A DNA stretch of 64,000 nt from Heritagella_A intestinalis (lineage in GTDB: Bacteria > Bacillota > Clostridia > Oscillospirales > Acutalibacteraceae). The notes beneath the pieces were generated by a model. That model searched no databases, was not told where the DNA came from, and saw only the letters and a program-made list of their open reading frames with translations. Positions within the stretch are counted from its first letter, which is position 1. Each line of letters starts with the position of its first letter. A program made the position numbers and the translations under genes. The stretch covers positions 62,001 through 126,000 of the forward strand of contig CAJFQF010000001.1 of the NCBI GenBank assembly GCA_904418995.1. The letters are read 5' to 3'. Positions 62,329 through 64,000 of this stretch are shown piece by piece.

Positions 62329-64000
62329 CAAGATGCGGCCTCTGGTTCTGTGGGTTCTGTCTCTTCCTGCGTGGAATCCGGTTCTTCCATGGCGGGGGCT
62401 GTGGAGCCGGACGTCACCAGCTTGGCCATCTGGGTGAGCTGCTCCTGCATTTTGGCAAGCTGTTGCTGGAGCTGCAAGTTTTCGGAGACGGATTTTTTCA
62501 CCATCTCCTTGCCTTCAAAGTCCATCATTTCCAGAGCGGCCAGGGCCTGCTCACCCATATCCGGCCGGAAGAAGCCCAGAGAATACAGCTCCTTTGCCAG
62601 CTCATTCTGGGCGGCCTTGCTGAAGGGAGAGGCCTTCTGGCTGGTAACCCGAATATCAAAAACCGGCAGGCGGTTGCCCAAATCCAGACCAAAGGCGCTC
62701 CCCTGGGACTGCGGCCGCAAAGTGCGGTTGTCCACGCTGAAATATTCCTCGCCTTCCGTCCCCACAATCCGGAAGCACCGGGGTTCCGTGTAAAACTGCC
62801 GGATCAGCTCAATACACAGGTAGTTCAGCTGGGCAAAGGCCCGATAGCTGCCCTTAATCATGTCACGGGAAAGCTTGCTGCCCGCCTCCTGCAGAGCGGC
62901 AATGGCGCTGGCCGCCGTGACGCCGCCGCTGGTGCTGCCCTGGGAAAAGTCCCGGTTGCCGCTGGTCTCCTTCATTTCCTCGATTTTTTGGGAGAGCAGG
63001 TTGGGAATCAGGCTGTCAATGGCCCCGATATTCACTTCCCGGATGCTGTCCTCCCCCAGGCCGGAGCCGGAAACATGGATAAAGTCCCGACTCCAGTCGG
63101 CAAACTCCTTTTCGTTGACGGAGCCGTTGTCCCGGATAAAATAGCGCTTCCGGGAGGCCATCATGGCGTGGCGGAGCATCGCCTGATTCAGCTTGTCGAT
63201 ATACATCTGACAGTCCTTCATGACGTCCACATAGCCAAAGCCGGCAGGGGTCCCTTCATCGGGGAACAGGGTGTCCGCCACAAAGGGGTACTGGCCGTGG
63301 TCATACCAGCCGCTTTCCCGGAGAAGGGGATTGTTTTCGCTGGCAAAGAGCACCGTGTCATTGACGAACTTGCAGTAATGAAGCAGGCCGTTCCGCTTGT
63401 AGTACCAGTCCACTACGGCGGATTTTTCGCTGGTGTCTACACTGTCGTCATAGAGGTACTGGCCCATTTCCAGAGCGGAGGTGTGTAAGGTACCCCGGAG
63501 CTGGGGATATTCCTCTTCCAACAGGGCGTTGTCCCGCAGCTCCACGGTAAACAGGTCCCGGCTGTCCTGCAAATCCCGGATGCCCGGCTCCCAGAAGATA
63601 TTGAGCATATCCACCGGCCGGATGTCAATGTCCCCCAGGCCGTTTTCCCGGTCCGGGTTCCAAAAGACCCCGTAAATGCCGGTGCCGCTTTTCAGCTTTT
63701 TCCACCAGACGTCGGAGTAGGTGCGTTCAAACTGGTTCCGCTCCAAAATCACCGGAAGGATAGCTCCCAGCATCTGAGCGGCTTTCCGGTCGCTCTCCTC
63801 CCGGGGAAGGACGTTGGGCTCCGGGTAGTTGTCCATGGCGTCGGCGTGTTTGTTGGCAATGGAGTTGAAGAGCCAGGCCGAGGCCGGTTCCGGGTCGCCG
63901 GCCCGGGAGTTTTTCCGGAAGTGCTCCCAGTGGCGCATTTTAAACCACTGTTCGTTTTCGATGACCCGCTTTTCCAGGTTGGCCTTGCCCTGCCGGTATT
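62328..64000 (-). CDS. Phage portal protein, 5' end beyond the window
   Basis: At least 557 residues are visible; the frame is open to the window edge and continues upstream of the ATG at 63938 (YRQGKANLEKRVIENEQWF precedes it). A portal-like core is seen: GTGIYGVFWNPD, the clip/stem region AMLRHAMMASRKRYF, then SGNRDFSQGSTSGGVTAASAIAALQEAG, written here as SGNRDFSQGSTSGG and VTAASAIAALQEAG, which is typical of portal proteins. The C-terminus is a Gln-rich coiled coil with an acidic tail. It would form the dodecameric DNA channel of a phage head. The terminase genes it should follow are 10 kb away on the other strand. Confidence 0.82.
   Translation of the reverse strand, partial: YRQGKANLEKRVIENEQWFKMRHWEHFRKNSRAGDPEPASAWLFNSIANKHADAMDNYPEPNVLPREESDRKAAQMLGAILPVILERNQFERTYSDVWWKKLKSGTGIYGVFWNPDRENGLGDIDIRPVDMLNIFWEPGIRDLQDSRDLFTVELRDNALLEEEYPQLRGTLHTSALEMGQYLYDDSVDTSEKSAVVDWYYKRNGLLHYCKFVNDTVLFASENNPLLRESGWYDHGQYPFVADTLFPDEGTPAGFGYVDVMKDCQMYIDKLNQAMLRHAMMASRKRYFIRDNGSVNEKEFADWSRDFIHVSGSGLGEDSIREVNIGAIDSLIPNLLSQKIEEMKETSGNRDFSQGSTSGGVTAASAIAALQEAGSKLSRDMIKGSYRAFAQLNYLCIELIRQFYTEPRCFRIVGTEGEEYFSVDNRTLRPQSQGSAFGLDLGNRLPVFDIRVTSQKASPFSKAAQNELAKELYSLGFFRPDMGEQALAALEMMDFEGKEMVKKSVSENLQLQQQLAKMQEQLTQMAKLVTSGSTAPAMEEPDSTQEETEPTEPEAAS

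Overview
The window looks like chromosome of a GC-rich, spore-forming Clostridia member, most likely Oscillospiraceae/Ruminococcaceae-like. This is inferred from three T-box leaders, SpoIIE with a Spo0A-type promoter, strong AGGAGG ribosome binding sites with frequent GTG/TTG starts, and families common in that group such as DUF6062 and C39-like lipoproteins. No rRNA, tRNA or CRISPR was found. Almost all of the sequence is dense core metabolism, with a few accessory islands.

0-8 kb: the end of a large Ig-like surface protein, a D-2-hydroxyacid dehydrogenase (-), a GH20 hexosaminidase plus PHP hydrolase pair, a C39-like lipoprotein, GluQ-RS, then a compact locus that looks like a type I toxin-antitoxin: a 32-aa hydrophobic peptide facing a strong antisense promoter. 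8-12.6 kb: metG, then a cytoplasmic sulfatase and an alkaline-phosphatase-superfamily hydrolase. 12.7-19.5 kb: the complete trpEGDCFBA operon on the minus strand behind a tryptophan T-box. 19.6-21.2 kb: an XRE regulator and alanine racemase. 21.4-29 kb: an arginine operon argGHJBDF behind an ARG-box-like promoter (argC is not here). 29-37 kb: a DUF4299-like protein, a phosphoribosyltransferase-like protein, an XRE-cupin regulator divergent from proC, a membrane-anchored protein, HflX and an EF-G-like GTPase. 37.6-41.1 kb: a 1156-aa membrane protein that reads as a catalytically degenerate P-type ATPase with a repeat-rich hydrophilic N-terminus. 41-45.7 kb: rlmB, a second Trp T-box with trpS, DUF2500, an OGG1-type glycosylase and DUF6062. 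45.7-46.4 kb: an AT-rich non-coding stretch with clustered DnaA-box-like sites. 46.4-50.6 kb: a GNAT, spoIIE and a second C39-like protein.

50.7-52.9 kb carries phage terminase small and large subunits on the plus strand; 62-64 kb carries a Prp-like protease and a portal protein (cut by the window end) on the minus strand. Between them lie ileS with an isoleucine T-box, an ADP-ribosylglycohydrolase, three related secreted lipoproteins, an AT-rich metzincin gene with a strongly foldable leader, a membrane XRE regulator and a low-molecular-weight tyrosine phosphatase. One inversion would place the portal and Prp genes directly after the terminase, so the two pieces may be halves of one head module.

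The themes that link genes are amino-acid supply and charging (trp, arg, proC, metG, trpS, ileS, gluQ) under T-box and probable ArgR control, and sporulation or cell-surface functions. The items most worth following up are the pseudo-P-type ATPase, the antisense-flanked toxin-like peptide, the DnaA-box cluster, the metzincin leader and the split phage module.
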